Shown here: piece after piece, positions 41,972-51,649 of the stretch | How the letters are laid out: each line of letters begins with the position of its first letter | How positions within the stretch are numbered: position 1 is the first letter of the stretch | Source of the DNA: Unio delphinus | Taxonomy: Eukaryota > Mollusca > Bivalvia > Unionida > Unionidae | NCBI GenBank assembly: GCA_029339505.1 | Contig: JAQISU010000179.1 | Span: forward strand, 14,098,001-14,162,000 | Direction of reading: 5' to 3' | DNA length: 64,000 nucleotides | Position numbers and translations under genes: made by a program | Notes under the pieces: model-generated | Told to the model about the DNA's origin: nothing | The model's database searches: none | The model's input: the letters and a program-made list of their open reading frames with translations, nothing else

Positions 41972-42451
41972 ATGTCATATAGTGTTATTAGTGTTGCGTT
42001 AACTCCCGGTCAATTAAAAAAATTGCAATCGGAATCAGCTAAAAAATGTGGAACCACAATCACGTTGAAACCCAACCAAATGACTGGTGGTGCAAATAAA
42101 CTATCGCTGACAACTCGTCAGGTGAAACATTTCAATGATGCACTTGCAGCCAAAAAAGGTGTTCAGATTACTCTTTCTGCGGCTGCTATCAAAAATATGA
42201 TTAAAACAGGCGGTATATTTCCGTTGTTAGCTGCGATTCCAGCATTGATTGCAGCAGCAGCCCCAGCGGTGGCTAAAGCAGCGGCGTTAGGAGCCGTTGG
42301 TACTGCAGCAGGAATGGCACTAAAGAAAGCAACTGGGAAAGGATATAAAAAAAAGGGACGATCCGTTCACGGATTGGGTCTAAGACTACCAGGAACCCCG
42401 TATTCGTGGTACAGCGGAAAGGGTCTAAGACTACCAGGAACGATTTATTAA
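41972..42451 (+). CDS. Minor virion protein with hydrophobic segment and LPGT tail
   Basis: I start it at ATG 41972 (MSYSVISV), 28 bp after the capsid stop, giving 159 residues. It has two similar N-terminal halves (LTPGQLKKLQSES... and LTTRQVKHFNDAL...), a protease-like site QMTGGA, then a hydrophobic Ala-rich stretch 'GGIFPLLAAIPALIAAAAPA', a basic segment KGYKKKGR, and a tail with a duplicated LRLPGT motif. The tail is a 20 bp DNA direct repeat (near 42379 and 42421). This arrangement suits a membrane-active or vertex-linking minor capsid protein cut by the viral protease, like adenovirus pVI in concept. That comparison is inference. The next gene's ORF overlaps it, but the protease probably starts later. 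Confidence 0.75.
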   Translation: MSYSVISVALTPGQLKKLQSESAKKCGTTITLKPNQMTGGANKLSLTTRQVKHFNDALAAKKGVQITLSAAAIKNMIKTGGIFPLLAAIPALIAAAAPAVAKAAALGAVGTAAGMALKKATGKGYKKKGRSVHGLGLRLPGTPYSWYSGKGLRLPGTIY

Positions 42452-42477
42452 TTCAGAAATCTTCGATTTCCGAACCT

Positions 42478-42915
42478 ATGGTTCCCATGTCCAATTTTGA
42501 TTTAATGGATGCGGCTAAAAAACTCGCGATTAAAAACTTCAGAGGTGTCTTTATGAAAGATCAATTACCACATCAACCAAACAGCGTTGAAACCGGAATC
42601 ATTAATTTAGATAACAGCACCGGACCTGGAACTCACTGGGTTGCATACGCTATTGATCCACGTGGGATTGTCTATTTTGATTCATATGGATTAGCCCCGC
42701 CAAAAGAGTTTATGCGGTATATAAAAACCCTTCCAATGAAGACTTGGTATTCTACGCTACCAACACAACAAATGAATGACCCACCAATATGTGGCAGCGA
42801 AGTATTAAATGTCCTTGACGTTATTTCTAACTCCTTGAGTAACCAAAGCGGAAAACCACCACATGTTGTCGTGAATGAATACACTAGCAATCGCTGGAAA
42901 TCGAAACGATTTTAG
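42478..42915 (+). CDS. Adenovirus-type cysteine protease (maturation protease)
   Basis: The long frame opens at 42406 inside the previous gene; I choose the ATG at 42478 (or 42487), giving about 145 residues. From 42478 the catalytic residues are His53 (PGTHWVAY), Asp68 (VYFDSYGL), Gln97/98 (PTQQMND) and Cys105 (PPICGSEV), the His-Asp-Gln-Cys set of C5/adenain-like proteases, in the usual order and spacing. The N-terminal 'FRGVFMKDQLP' is also characteristic of the Polinton proteases. It would cleave virion precursors at (M/I/L)xGG-x or (M/I/L)xGx-G sites; candidate sites occur in at least three neighbouring proteins. Intact. Confidence 0.95.
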   Translation: MVPMSNFDLMDAAKKLAIKNFRGVFMKDQLPHQPNSVETGIINLDNSTGPGTHWVAYAIDPRGIVYFDSYGLAPPKEFMRYIKTLPMKTWYSTLPTQQMNDPPICGSEVLNVLDVISNSLSNQSGKPPHVVVNEYTSNRWKSKRF

Positions 42916-42939
42916 AGAGAGAAAGAGTTTTACAATAAC

Positions 42940-44364
42940 ATGATTGATATTTGGGGGAGATCTTTGAAACCCAAACCCGATGACACTGCACCACCTGATT
43001 CTGTCAAGGATATAAAAAAAATAATTGAAGATGAAATCGCTGAGACGTTGAACTTAACAAATGTTGATCCTAATGAAATAGTTGTATTTCAAGACAAACA
43101 GGGTAAATTGAAATCCAGTGATGTGTCATTGAATGACATTTTGATACGGCAGCGCGACGCCGCTGAAAACTCTATTGCGCTGTATTCCAACGACGGACGA
43201 CTTAAACCAGGCGCACTTGTGTCTACGATCACCGACGCGATTGCTACCAACGAACGTGAGCTGAATGATTTTATACGAGGTTATAATAGTTTTCGCAAAA
43301 ATGTCGTACATAAATTTTTTGGAACCCCGCTTGTGGTTGGCATGACTCTCGCTGAAATTAAAAACTATCTATCGCTATTCTTCGCTAACAGGGACGCGGG
43401 AAGGATGATGAATGAAAATGAAATCAAGGCAAATTATCTCGAGATTTCTAAACTAATAGAAGATCAAAAACTCACAAACGACATTGTTGGTAGGTTCTTT
43501 GGAAACCCGCTTGTGGCTGGCATGACTCTCGCTGAAATCAGTGAGTTTATCGGCAAGCACACTCACAATGCCTACATCGCTAATAATTTCTTTGGTGTCC
43601 CGGCTACATCTACAATGACTCTCAAAGATATTAATATGTTTATGGTGAGACAAACAACACTTAATACCATCGTGGATAAATTTTTAGGGAGAACACCTGT
43701 GTCTGAAACCACATCGTTGACAGGCATGACTCTCGCGGAAATTAAAAGCGCTATTGACAAACAAAAGCACACCAGCGATATTGTTAATAAGTTCTTTGAG
43801 GGCAGTAGCCTCCAAGATATCACGACGAAATTTTCTAACATCGACAACCATATTAAAACCCAAGCAGAGCTTAAAGTTGAAGACCTTCTGGTTTCATTAT
43901 TCTTCTCTAACAGGGAGGAGAGTAGAAAAACAATAGATCCTACCAGAATCACGGTAAATTATCTCGATATTTTCGACGATCTTTTTAACCTGAAAAGAAT
44001 ATCTGAAAAGGTAAAGATTCCACATCACTACACGGGCGTTAAAAATATCGTGTATACGGTTAATCATGGAACCATGGATTGGATAAGAGACGGTTATACT
44101 ACATTATCCATCGGTATCTTGGGTCTCCCCGGCATAGTGGGCCCTGACTACAAGCCAACATGGGCCGATGGTATCTACAGGCTAACGTGGATCTCTATCG
44201 ATCAATTTAATATGATCGCGGACGGTAAAACCTACTCTGGTGGCACCGCGACGTTAATTATGGATGGTCGCAAAAAAAGCTTTAATGTCGTCGCGGTTGA
44301 TAGCTCCACCATTAGATCAAAAATAGCCTGGTGTTTAGAACTCGTAGCTCATTTTTCCGACTGA
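42940..44364 (+). CDS. Repeat-built fibre-like protein, 474 aa
   Basis: The N-terminus (1-120) is helical. Residues about 124-300 hold five related units around 'KFFGTPLVVGMTLAEI': 125-140, 186-200, 217-232, 247-268 and 284-300 (increasingly diverged). A second longer repeat (SLFFANRDAGRM...NYLEI at 145-169) recurs at 319-344. The C-terminal 130 residues (362-474) look beta-rich, with 'TWADGIYRLTWISIDQFNM' and a Gly/Thr-rich turn. Repetitive shaft plus globular beta-rich end is how adenovirus fibres and phage tail fibres are built, so a receptor-binding spike is my inference. No known family recognised. Base composition is slightly richer in C/G than its neighbours, possibly an acquired gene. 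Confidence 0.68.
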   Translation: MIDIWGRSLKPKPDDTAPPDSVKDIKKIIEDEIAETLNLTNVDPNEIVVFQDKQGKLKSSDVSLNDILIRQRDAAENSIALYSNDGRLKPGALVSTITDAIATNERELNDFIRGYNSFRKNVVHKFFGTPLVVGMTLAEIKNYLSLFFANRDAGRMMNENEIKANYLEISKLIEDQKLTNDIVGRFFGNPLVAGMTLAEISEFIGKHTHNAYIANNFFGVPATSTMTLKDINMFMVRQTTLNTIVDKFLGRTPVSETTSLTGMTLAEIKSAIDKQKHTSDIVNKFFEGSSLQDITTKFSNIDNHIKTQAELKVEDLLVSLFFSNREESRKTIDPTRITVNYLDIFDDLFNLKRISEKVKIPHHYTGVKNIVYTVNHGTMDWIRDGYTTLSIGILGLPGIVGPDYKPTWADGIYRLTWISIDQFNMIADGKTYSGGTATLIMDGRKKSFNVVAVDSSTIRSKIAWCLELVAHFSD

Positions 44365-44427
44365 AGTACTAACAATTCCCGCTAACGATGACAAATAATT
44401 GAAAACACTAGCGGGTTTAAAATAACA

Positions 44428-44979
44428 ATGACTTTGTCATCGACGCAATGTCGCTATGATCAGGTCAGAGAATTTCAGAATAGACTCAAAACCCTCACTG
44501 AGGAGTATCAAATAAAAATAAAAAAATACCGACGAAGAATCACCGCAATTGATGTTACTATATACTCGGTGTCAAGCGTTCTCACTGGTGCCGGAATAAT
44601 ACTTGCATCGGTTACAATGATTGCCCCGGTCGTAGTTCCAATTTGCATTTCTGCGGTGGCTACAATCGGGGGTATATTAACCGGGATAGCAAAAAAGATA
44701 TCATCATGCAGCCAGAGTAAACTGCAGAATTACTTACTTCAATTTCATATTGCATCAACCGCATACTCGCAATTATCATTGATGATATCGTCGTCACTCG
44801 ATAATACGATTATATCAGATAGTGAATTCTCAGCGATGGTCAGTATTTTTGATTCCGCGATATCGAAATTAGAGCGACAACATGAATATAATAACAATGA
44901 CAACACCGATGGAATCAGAAAACACGAACCCAAAAAAACAAAAAATGATCTCAATAATATCAACATTACCAGATTGTGA
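44428..44979 (+). CDS. Membrane protein with two hydrophobic helices
   Basis: 183 residues: coiled-coil-like N-terminus (8-35), two adjacent hydrophobic segments at about 42-62 and 64-88 ('TGAGIILASVTMIAPVVVPI', then ISAVATIGGILTGIA), a second helical region (95-125), and a motif 'NTIISDSEFSAMVSIFDSAI' near 127-146. A pattern of the type 'D..IsD.EF' after two membrane helices recurs in Polinton genes of unknown role, as far as I recall. A virion or host-membrane role is possible. Its 3' end lies in a tandem duplication that includes the penton start (44820-45145). The upstream region has an inverted cccgct...agcggg and a weak copy of the shared promoter motif. Confidence 0.7.
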   Translation: MTLSSTQCRYDQVREFQNRLKTLTEEYQIKIKKYRRRITAIDVTIYSVSSVLTGAGIILASVTMIAPVVVPICISAVATIGGILTGIAKKISSCSQSKLQNYLLQFHIASTAYSQLSLMISSSLDNTIISDSEFSAMVSIFDSAISKLERQHEYNNNDNTDGIRKHEPKKTKNDLNNINITRL

Positions 44980-45145
44980 ATTCTCAGTGATGGTCAGTAT
45001 TTATGATTCCTCGATACCAAAATTAGAAATAAATCATGAGTATAATGACGACACAGATGGAATTACTTCAACGAGTAGTGGAGAACACGAAACCAGTACA
45101 AACGAGTATGATATCAATTACATCAACGGAACCCGAGTTTAGTGT
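44820..45145. repeat. Tandem duplication of about 155 bp across a gene junction
   Basis: 'gaattctcagcgatggtcag' at about 44823 recurs as 'gaattctcagtgatggtcag' at about 44980, and the following 'atgaatataataac...' and 'atgagtataatgacg' starts are also about 155 bp apart. Copy one holds the end of the membrane-protein gene, copy two holds the real penton start. Confidence 0.88.
44882..45142 (+). CDS. Chimeric 86-codon ORF created by the duplication
   Basis: The first 35 or so residues (MNIITMTTPMESENTNPKKQ ... STLPDCEFSV) resemble the start of the penton-type protein at 45036, while the rest (SIYDSSIPKLEINHEYNDD ... YINGTRV) resembles the C-terminus of the upstream membrane protein (SIFDSAISKLERQHEYNNN ... 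NITRL). It is therefore a by-product of the tandem duplication that happens to stay open. It overlaps both neighbours in other frames. I doubt it has a function, but it is open over its full length. Confidence 0.4.
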   Translation: MNIITMTTPMESENTNPKKQKMISIISTLPDCEFSVMVSIYDSSIPKLEINHEYNDDTDGITSTSSGEHETSTNEYDINYINGTRV

Positions 45146-46379
45146 GAATTTCCCCTCTCCGGTTCCTGTGAGTGAAATCGCGCTTGCAAAACTACGAGTA
45201 TATCACAGTTGGCCTAATATCAGATCAAAACCATTTGGTGGTCAACAACCGAATAACTCTTTAGTGTTTGCAAATAAGAATAAACCCGACGGAACTCCAG
45301 ACTGGAACGTCGTTTCGATACCAACCGGATCATACCAAATCGAACAAATCAATAATGAATTCGCGCGTAGAATAAAATCGATTACTGGAAAAGAATCAAA
45401 AATCGCTATAACAGTTCATGAACCGACGCTATCATCCGCGATTGAAATAAGCACAGAAGGATACGTCGTAGATATCTATCAGAGTTCTATTAGAACCGTA
45501 CTAGGATGGCCTGAAAAACCACCGGAAAAATCCACCACCGACTTAACCACGGATGTACAATCATATCATGAAATCAATCCCAGTTATCGAGATGATTTAT
45601 CTGATATAAGAAAAGGAAAAATCGCCGATAGATTTATATTCACCAACAAAGACACATTGCAATGGGATTTTATCATTAAAAGAACAACCGACTCATCTGT
45701 TACTATTTCATTTACTCTAACTGACGTCCGTGGTTATTTTAATGAGATTAAACAATTATATGACACACAACTAGAACAACTACGGAAAACAAGATCGCAA
45801 AAACACGTTGAAATAATAAATCAACTTATATCGGACATGGAATATATCTATGAACTAATTATTCAAACAATAATTAATGACAACAGCGACAATAAACAAC
45901 GATTCCTAACCGATTACAATATCACAGAAGACAATCTGCGTAATTTCAAGTTTCCGAAATACAACGCTGATGAATTAGCAAAAATTGTTAAAACCGATAT
46001 CAAAGCACTACAAAAATCAGACTCAACTGTCCTCCTCAAACATAATAATGATCCAGATGATGGTGGTAGGCATATCGCTCCGTTCAACGTGAATATTTCA
46101 TCGGTGATTGCGCTCAATTTAGTGTGTGATGTTATCGAAGGAAGCTATCAAATTAATCTCGAACGATCAAATCAAGCTCAGCAAGGATATATTCTTTATT
46201 CATTTGCACCAACAGCTCCTCCAGGATTCCTAATTATTGAAAACCCAATTAATCCTGTCTACATGCGATGCCATAATAATTCATTAACCAGAATTAATTT
46301 CAAACTCACCGACCAGTCAAATAATCTGATTGATTTACAAGAAGAGGTGTTAGCGATTAGTTTGTTTGTGAAATCATAA
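45036..46379 (+). CDS. Penton-type minor capsid protein
   Basis: 447 residues. The N-terminal 'STEPEFSVNFPSPVPVSEIA' followed by 'LAKLRVYHSWPNIRSK', 'VSIPTGSYQIEQINNEFARR' and the C-terminal 'VLAISLFVKS' strand fit Polinton minor capsid (penton, single jelly-roll) proteins, which fill the capsid's five-fold vertices. The middle (about 200-300) has an inserted helical region, 'YDTQLEQLRKTRSQKHVEII', that seems longer than usual. The start codon lies in the duplicated region, overlapping the chimeric ORF; ATG 45036 is chosen because the conserved N-terminus follows at once. It ends 17 bp before the right TIR. Intact. Confidence 0.83.
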   Translation: MSIMTTQMELLQRVVENTKPVQTSMISITSTEPEFSVNFPSPVPVSEIALAKLRVYHSWPNIRSKPFGGQQPNNSLVFANKNKPDGTPDWNVVSIPTGSYQIEQINNEFARRIKSITGKESKIAITVHEPTLSSAIEISTEGYVVDIYQSSIRTVLGWPEKPPEKSTTDLTTDVQSYHEINPSYRDDLSDIRKGKIADRFIFTNKDTLQWDFIIKRTTDSSVTISFTLTDVRGYFNEIKQLYDTQLEQLRKTRSQKHVEIINQLISDMEYIYELIIQTIINDNSDNKQRFLTDYNITEDNLRNFKFPKYNADELAKIVKTDIKALQKSDSTVLLKHNNDPDDGGRHIAPFNVNISSVIALNLVCDVIEGSYQINLERSNQAQQGYILYSFAPTAPPGFLIIENPINPVYMRCHNNSLTRINFKLTDQSNNLIDLQEEVLAISLFVKS

Positions 46380-46396
46380 ATGATTTTCGTCCTAAA

Positions 46397-46689
46397 GACT
46401 TGATCAAATATTCGGTTAAAATCATTTTATTATTTTTTGTTAACCCAGAACTGAAAACTTTAGCAGCAGAGAGGGTGGATGACAACAAGTTGCGACCAAA
46501 ATTGATTAAAAAATCGTTTTCATTTTTTTAGTTAAAATGATTTCGTATGTAGATTTCAATCAATTTTTTGTCTGAAAACGTTGTAGGGTTCACCTTTTTT
46601 TGGTTAAAATAAGATTATAAGACGGCTCGTTTTAGGATTTCAATCAAATTTTGTCTAAAAACGTTGTAGGATTCACCCTCTCTGCTGCT
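46397..46689. repeat. Right Polinton terminal inverted repeat
   Basis: Mirror of 31151-31443 over the same 293 bp with no difference that I can see. The internal inverted copy of the terminus lies at 46462-46477 and the terminal one at 46674-46689. Confidence 0.96.
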
Positions 46690-46694
46690 CCAAA

Positions 46695-47655
46695 ATATTA
46701 GAAAGTTGCATTTGGGTGCTTGCCATAACTATATTTGTTGAGACAATCGAAATGCTCCATGGATTAGATTTATCTAGTAGATGTTTTGTTTTAAAGACAG
46801 CTAAATATCTGTATCTTTTTTTATATGGAAGGTATGAAAAACAAGCTTAGCTTCACAAGAGGCCAACATGGTGGCATTTATGCATAACTGCTTAGCACAT
46901 GGGCTAGCAAATTTAAACGTCGTTAAATCGAGGTATACCTGCATGAAATTGATATAAAAATTTCTCATAAATTGCGAGCATTAAAATCTGTATGTCTTTA
47001 ATTGGCTGAAAGATAATAAAACTAATGTGTTATGAAATTTGAGCAGGTACTAGTGATTTTGATTGCTAGTTGCATGAGCACACAGAATCTCTCAATCATC
47101 ATTTTCAAAAATTGTAGCAAAATAAAATGAAAGTCATAGACTGGTTGTAATAAAAATACCAAAAAACGAAAGAGCACAAACTTCTCAATATTTATTTTGA
47201 GACCAACTTCTGAAGTTTTGTTGTGTCACGTGACTACCCTGTTGACATGTGCTCTCTCACGCAGGGAGCATGATAAGCAGGGAACCAGACTACTCTGCTT
47301 GATGAATCAGATTGGCCAAGTTTTTTGTAGTTGTTCTCTAAATAAATATGTTGAGAATAATTCTGTGTTCTTTCTGGTTTTTACAAAATCTATCAGACTT
47401 TCATTTAATATAATTTAAATTTTGTACAGCAGCATGAAAATGTTTGTTGTTGATATCACATGACTATTGGACTTCCGATGTCGTTGTTTGAGATTTTTTA
47501 AGTCGTGTGACTATTAATGCAAATGTAGAATACCGGGTCAGGTTTCATCTATTTTGAGTTTCATCTAGTCTGTCAGCGGACATAATGATTATAATACTTG
47601 CCATTCTTGAGAAAATAAATAATTTTCCAATCGATTTCATGCAGGCATAAGTTGA
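46695..47655. other. No gene seen
   Basis: AT-rich flank right of the Polinton with no supportable coding region or strong repeat. Confidence 0.55.
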
Positions 47656-47657
47656 TT

Positions 47658-47661
47658 TAAT

Positions 47662-47709
<48 letters not shown>

Positions 47710-49370
47710 GACTTTGTGTAGCGCCTAATCTTTTGACGCTCTAAGCGCTTTACACAATCAATAATGATATGACTACACTACAGAACAACAAATGACAAAA
47801 ACAATTAAATTGGAAAACATAAAAACATGCTGAAAACATATAAGATACAAAACATGATTAGGTCGCTAAGTTTGTCCCTGCAGTCGAAACAGGTGAGTCT
47901 TAAGAGCACTCTTAAAAGGGACCACTGTGTCTTTGTGTCTAATTTCAATGGGAAATTCGTTTCACGTCGCCGGGCCCTGGTGTGCAAACGAACGTTGTCT
48001 ATATGACTTTGTTTTCACCTTGGAAACAATGAGTATACGATTATCAGAAGAAGAGCTTAAGGATCTAGCTGGTGTATACACATGGGTGAGGCTGAATAGG
48101 TATGTTGGACTGGAGTCTGTCATTGAAACATAGCACAGAGAACAAATTTTGTGTTTGATTCTGTATCAAATTGATAGCCAGTGTAGGGTACAGAGCAGTG
48201 GTGAGGTGTGCTCTGATCGAGGTACTTTAAAGATGATCCGTTCAGCTGTGTTTTGAACTTTTTGAAGTTTCTGGAGTAAATATTGTGACGAACCAGACAG
48301 AATTGAGTTACAATAGTCCAGTCTTGAAAGTACTACACAAGTGTTTTAGTGGCATCAACTGAAAGATATTTATGAATGGAACTGATGTGTCTCAATTCAA
48401 GATATGCAGCCTTGCATATGTTCATGACATGTTGGTGCAATGTGAGAGTACTGTCTAGAGCAACGCCTAGGTTCCATACTGACTGTGAGAATTTAATGTT
48501 GGTGTTGCTGATGTTTATTGTCTGAGGTAAAGGATGTGAATGAGAAAGTCTTTGTGTTGTGATCAGAATAGCCTCAGTGTTATCATCATTCATCTGCAGC
48601 TTGTTACATGTCATCCATGTTTCACATCAGAAATGCACTTCTGTACTCCATGGATGGTAGCATCAACTTCAGTTGGGTGGCTCGACTTTTATATTTGGGT
48701 GTCATCAGCATACAATTGGTGCGACACTGGGTAATGATCTATGACACTTGAGAGCGGCTGAGTGTATAGAATGAAGAGAACAGGTCCAAGAACAGATCCC
48801 TGTGGAACACCACAACATACGTCAACTGGGCTGGAGTGTATTCCATTTGCAGATGTAATTTGTGTCCTGTTGACTAAGTAGGACTTGAACCACTGTAAGG
48901 CTATATTCTGAATACCAAATACATGCTGGAGACAGTGAAGTAATATATCATGGTCTTTTGTGTCAAATACTGCAGATAAATCCAGGAGAGTGATGACTGT
49001 AATCTTTCCACTATCCAAAGCAGAGAGAATGTCACTAAATACTTTCAGAAGAGTAGTTTCCGTACTGTGGCAAGGGCGATATGCAGACTGTACATTGCTA
49101 AAAAGACTTTGAATTCAAATGAGATACAAGTTGAGTTAGAACAACCTTTTCTAAGATTTTTTATATGAATGGGAGATTAGAAACTAGGCGGTAGTTCTTT
49201 AAATTGTTATGGTCCAGTGTTGGTTTCTTCAGCAGTGGCTTTACAATGGCAGTTTTGAAAAATGATGGGAATTCCCCTGACTCAATTTGTGGTTTTGTAC
49301 ATGATCGTCTTTTCTGACATATTTTTTGAGAGTCATCAAAGAGACACATTTTCAGATTTAGCATGTTTTA
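47658..49370 (-). mobile_element. 5'-truncated CR1/L2-like LINE with (ATT)n tail
   Basis: Minus strand. RT motifs: 'FKTAIVKPLLKKPTLD', 'LLDLSAVFDTKDHDILLH', 'GVPQGSVLGPVLFILYTQPL' and the catalytic 'QLYADDTQI' (48689-49018), then 'VALDSTLTLHQHVMNICKAA' (48333-48614). The 3' end is 'gctctaagcgctttacac' with an (aat)n run at 47658-47704. Endonuclease and earlier parts are missing and frames are broken. Same family as 26345-27322 and the fragment at 165-232. Confidence 0.9.
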
Positions 49371-49374
49371 TAAT

Positions 49375-50035
49375 CCAAAAATATTCTTTAATTCCATTCA
49401 GCAATGGTCATGTTTTAACCTTGAAAAAGTAATTTCATCCTGGAAATAACATGGAAAAGACCTGGAAATTTATATTTAGAAAAGCATGGGAATTATGGAT
49501 GGTAGATCTGGGTCAATACAGAATGGATTTGGATCCAACTTCGGAATGAGTACATACATTATTACACATATTTTCTTTTGTTAAATTATTTTTTTAATTT
49601 ATATTTTGAAAACCTTTTCAGACATAATCATTCGAATTGTGTATCTATGTTGGTTGCTTGCTCTTTCAATACCTTATTGCATATATAATGCCCCCTCCCC
49701 TCCCCCAAATAGGAGCTAGGTAACCTTACCATGGAAACGGGCAGCTGACATGGGCTGGCCATGGAAAGTATTGGATTACAAGTTCAACACATAGATGAAA
49801 TGAAATATTGATTCTCCTATGTCTATGTTGGAGACAAAGCCAACAAAAAATGTGTTTTCGGTCAGCTGACCATCCCTGTTTCTCATTGTCAACCCAAACA
49901 CTTTTTCGCCCATGGTAAAAAGAAAATTCACAAAAAATCACATTAAATAGATATAATCTTTAGCACGAAAGACCTGCCTACTCAAGTTTCAAAACCAGTG
50001 CAGCTGGAGAGACATGGTTTGTCTAAAGAGAATAT
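49375..50035. other. Mostly no gene; one palindromic repeat half
   Basis: 49503-49560 holds a partial copy of the palindromic family (gtagatctgggtcaatacag, ggatccaactt). Otherwise no supportable features. Confidence 0.55.
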
Positions 50036-50039
50036 TTTG

Positions 50040-50935
50040 TTGTTTGTGCTGGGGACATAAGGATAGCCTAAAGATAATCTTGTATTGTTTGTTTGCTTTT
50101 GTTTTGTTGGGGACATGAGGATGGACTAAATATACTCTTTTATTGTTTGTGTTGGGGACATAAAGATGGCCTAATTATTATCTTTTGTTGTTTGTTTGTG
50201 TTAGGGACATAAGGATGGCCTAGATATAATCTTTTATTGTTTTTTTGTGTTAGGGACGAAAGGATGGCCTTTATATAATCTTTTCTTGTTTTGTTTGTTA
50301 GGGATGTAAGGATGGCCTAGATATAATCTTTTATTGTTATTTGTGTTAGGGACATAAGGATGGCCTAGATATAATCTTTTATTGTTTTTTTGTGTTAGGG
50401 AAGTAAGGATGGCCTAGATATAACCTTTCATTGTTTTTTGTGTTAGGGACGTCACAAAGGATGGCCTAAGATATAATCTTTTATTGTTTTTTGTGTTAGG
50501 GACGTCACAAAGGATGGCCTAAGATATAATCTTTTATTGTTTTTTGTGTTAGGGATGTCACAAAGGATGGCCTAGATATAATCTTTTATTGTTATTTGTG
50601 TTAGGGACATAAGGTTGGCCCAGAAATAATCTTTTATTGTTGTTCTTTTTTGTTAGGGACGTAAGGATGGCCTAAGATTTAACCTTTCATTGTTTTTTGT
50701 GTTAGGGATGTCACAAAGGATGGCCTAAGATATAACCTTTTATTGTTCGTTTGTGCTGGGGACATAAGGATGACCTAAATATAATCTTTTATTGTTTTTT
50801 TTGTTAGGGACATCACAAAGGATGGCCTAGATATAACCTTTATTGTTCGTTTGTGCTGGGGACATAAGTATGGCCTAAATATAATCTTTTATTGTTTGTG
50901 CTGGGGACACAAGGATAATATATTCTTTTCTTTTT
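50040..50935. repeat. Minisatellite of about 45-57 bp, about 17 copies
   Basis: Units contain 'ggacataaggatggcctaga' and 'tataatcttttattgttttt', with an inserted 'gtcacaa' variant in some copies. Period varies. Confidence 0.92.
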
Positions 50936-51047
50936 TGTTACAGTACCGTATCCCATCTGTATTTTATTTATTCTCGAATGGTCTTTCACATGTGCACAAT
51001 CTTTCACTTCCTAAATGAGTGACCAAGTTGTCTAAAGTTTTCACCAT

Positions 51048-51245
51048 TACAGATCACTGCCATCTCACCTCTGTATGGGTTTGCGTCTCGGCTTGGCCAA
51101 TGTGGGTACAAGAGAAAGCCTGCCATTAACTTCTTATGGGTCGGTGATTCCAGGCTTCTCCCAGGTTCTTCCTCCACCATTTATACTGGCTGCCATATAT
51201 AGCCTACCTTGAGCTGAAAAATGGCGTTAAACCCTATAACAACAA
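51048..51245 (+). mobile_element. tRNA-derived SINE, family 2, 5'-truncated copy
   Basis: 'gatcactgccatctcacctc', 'gggtttgcgtctcggc' (decayed B-box region) and the 3' part 'gagctgaaaaatggcgttaa' followed by accctataacaacaa. The tRNA head is missing. Confidence 0.8.
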
Positions 51246-51249
51246 TGTC

Positions 51250-51645
51250 GTCTTCCTAAATGAGACCTTTTGTGGCAGATAGGGCCGTTATGTTAAACAT
51301 TTACACAATTTTGAACAAATGAAATGTTTCTGTTCAAATTTGATCTTGCATTGTCATCATTAAAGGTGGCTTTTTCTAACAAGTTAACCAAACTGGTAAA
51401 CTATCCTTGATGTTTATGAATAGTTTTATCTGTTGCTTAAGCATACAAGCATTTGTTTTGAAACAAAGGTGTGCTAGTTTGTTGCATTTTAGCCATACGT
51501 TTGGCAGACATTGGTGACATAAGTTGAAAATACATTACTACATTAGAAATCGCCTAGCACTTAGGTATATAGTAATTTTCATTTTAGTAGCTCATTAATG
51601 CAATAACAAGACTAAATGTTTCTTTTGTCCTACACTCAATTTTAA
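51250..51645. other. No gene seen
   Basis: AT-rich unique-looking DNA. Confidence 0.5.
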
Positions 51646-51649
51646 AATT

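Larger units (their letters stand above)
31151..46689. mobile_element. Polinton/Maverick (adintovirus-like) element, apparently intact
   Basis: The 15,539 bp element is bounded by 293 bp inverted repeats (31151-31443 and 46397-46689) that I read as identical, and is flanked by ccaaa on each side (31146-31150 and 46690-46694). A 6 bp duplication ccaaaa is possible if one A was lost at the left junction. It encodes the hallmark packaging ATPase, integrase, PolB, adenovirus-like protease, double-jelly-roll capsid protein and penton protein, all uninterrupted. Polintons are both self-synthesising transposons and likely virus genomes that replicate by protein-primed synthesis and insert via the integrase. 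Identical TIRs and open genes point to a recent insertion. It may still be mobile or form particles; that is inference. Confidence 0.97.

Noticed and set aside
42406..42477. Protease start at ATG 42406
   Set aside because: Would overlap the previous gene by 46 bp and add a non-conserved basic leader; the ATG at 42478 or 42487 precedes the conserved start.
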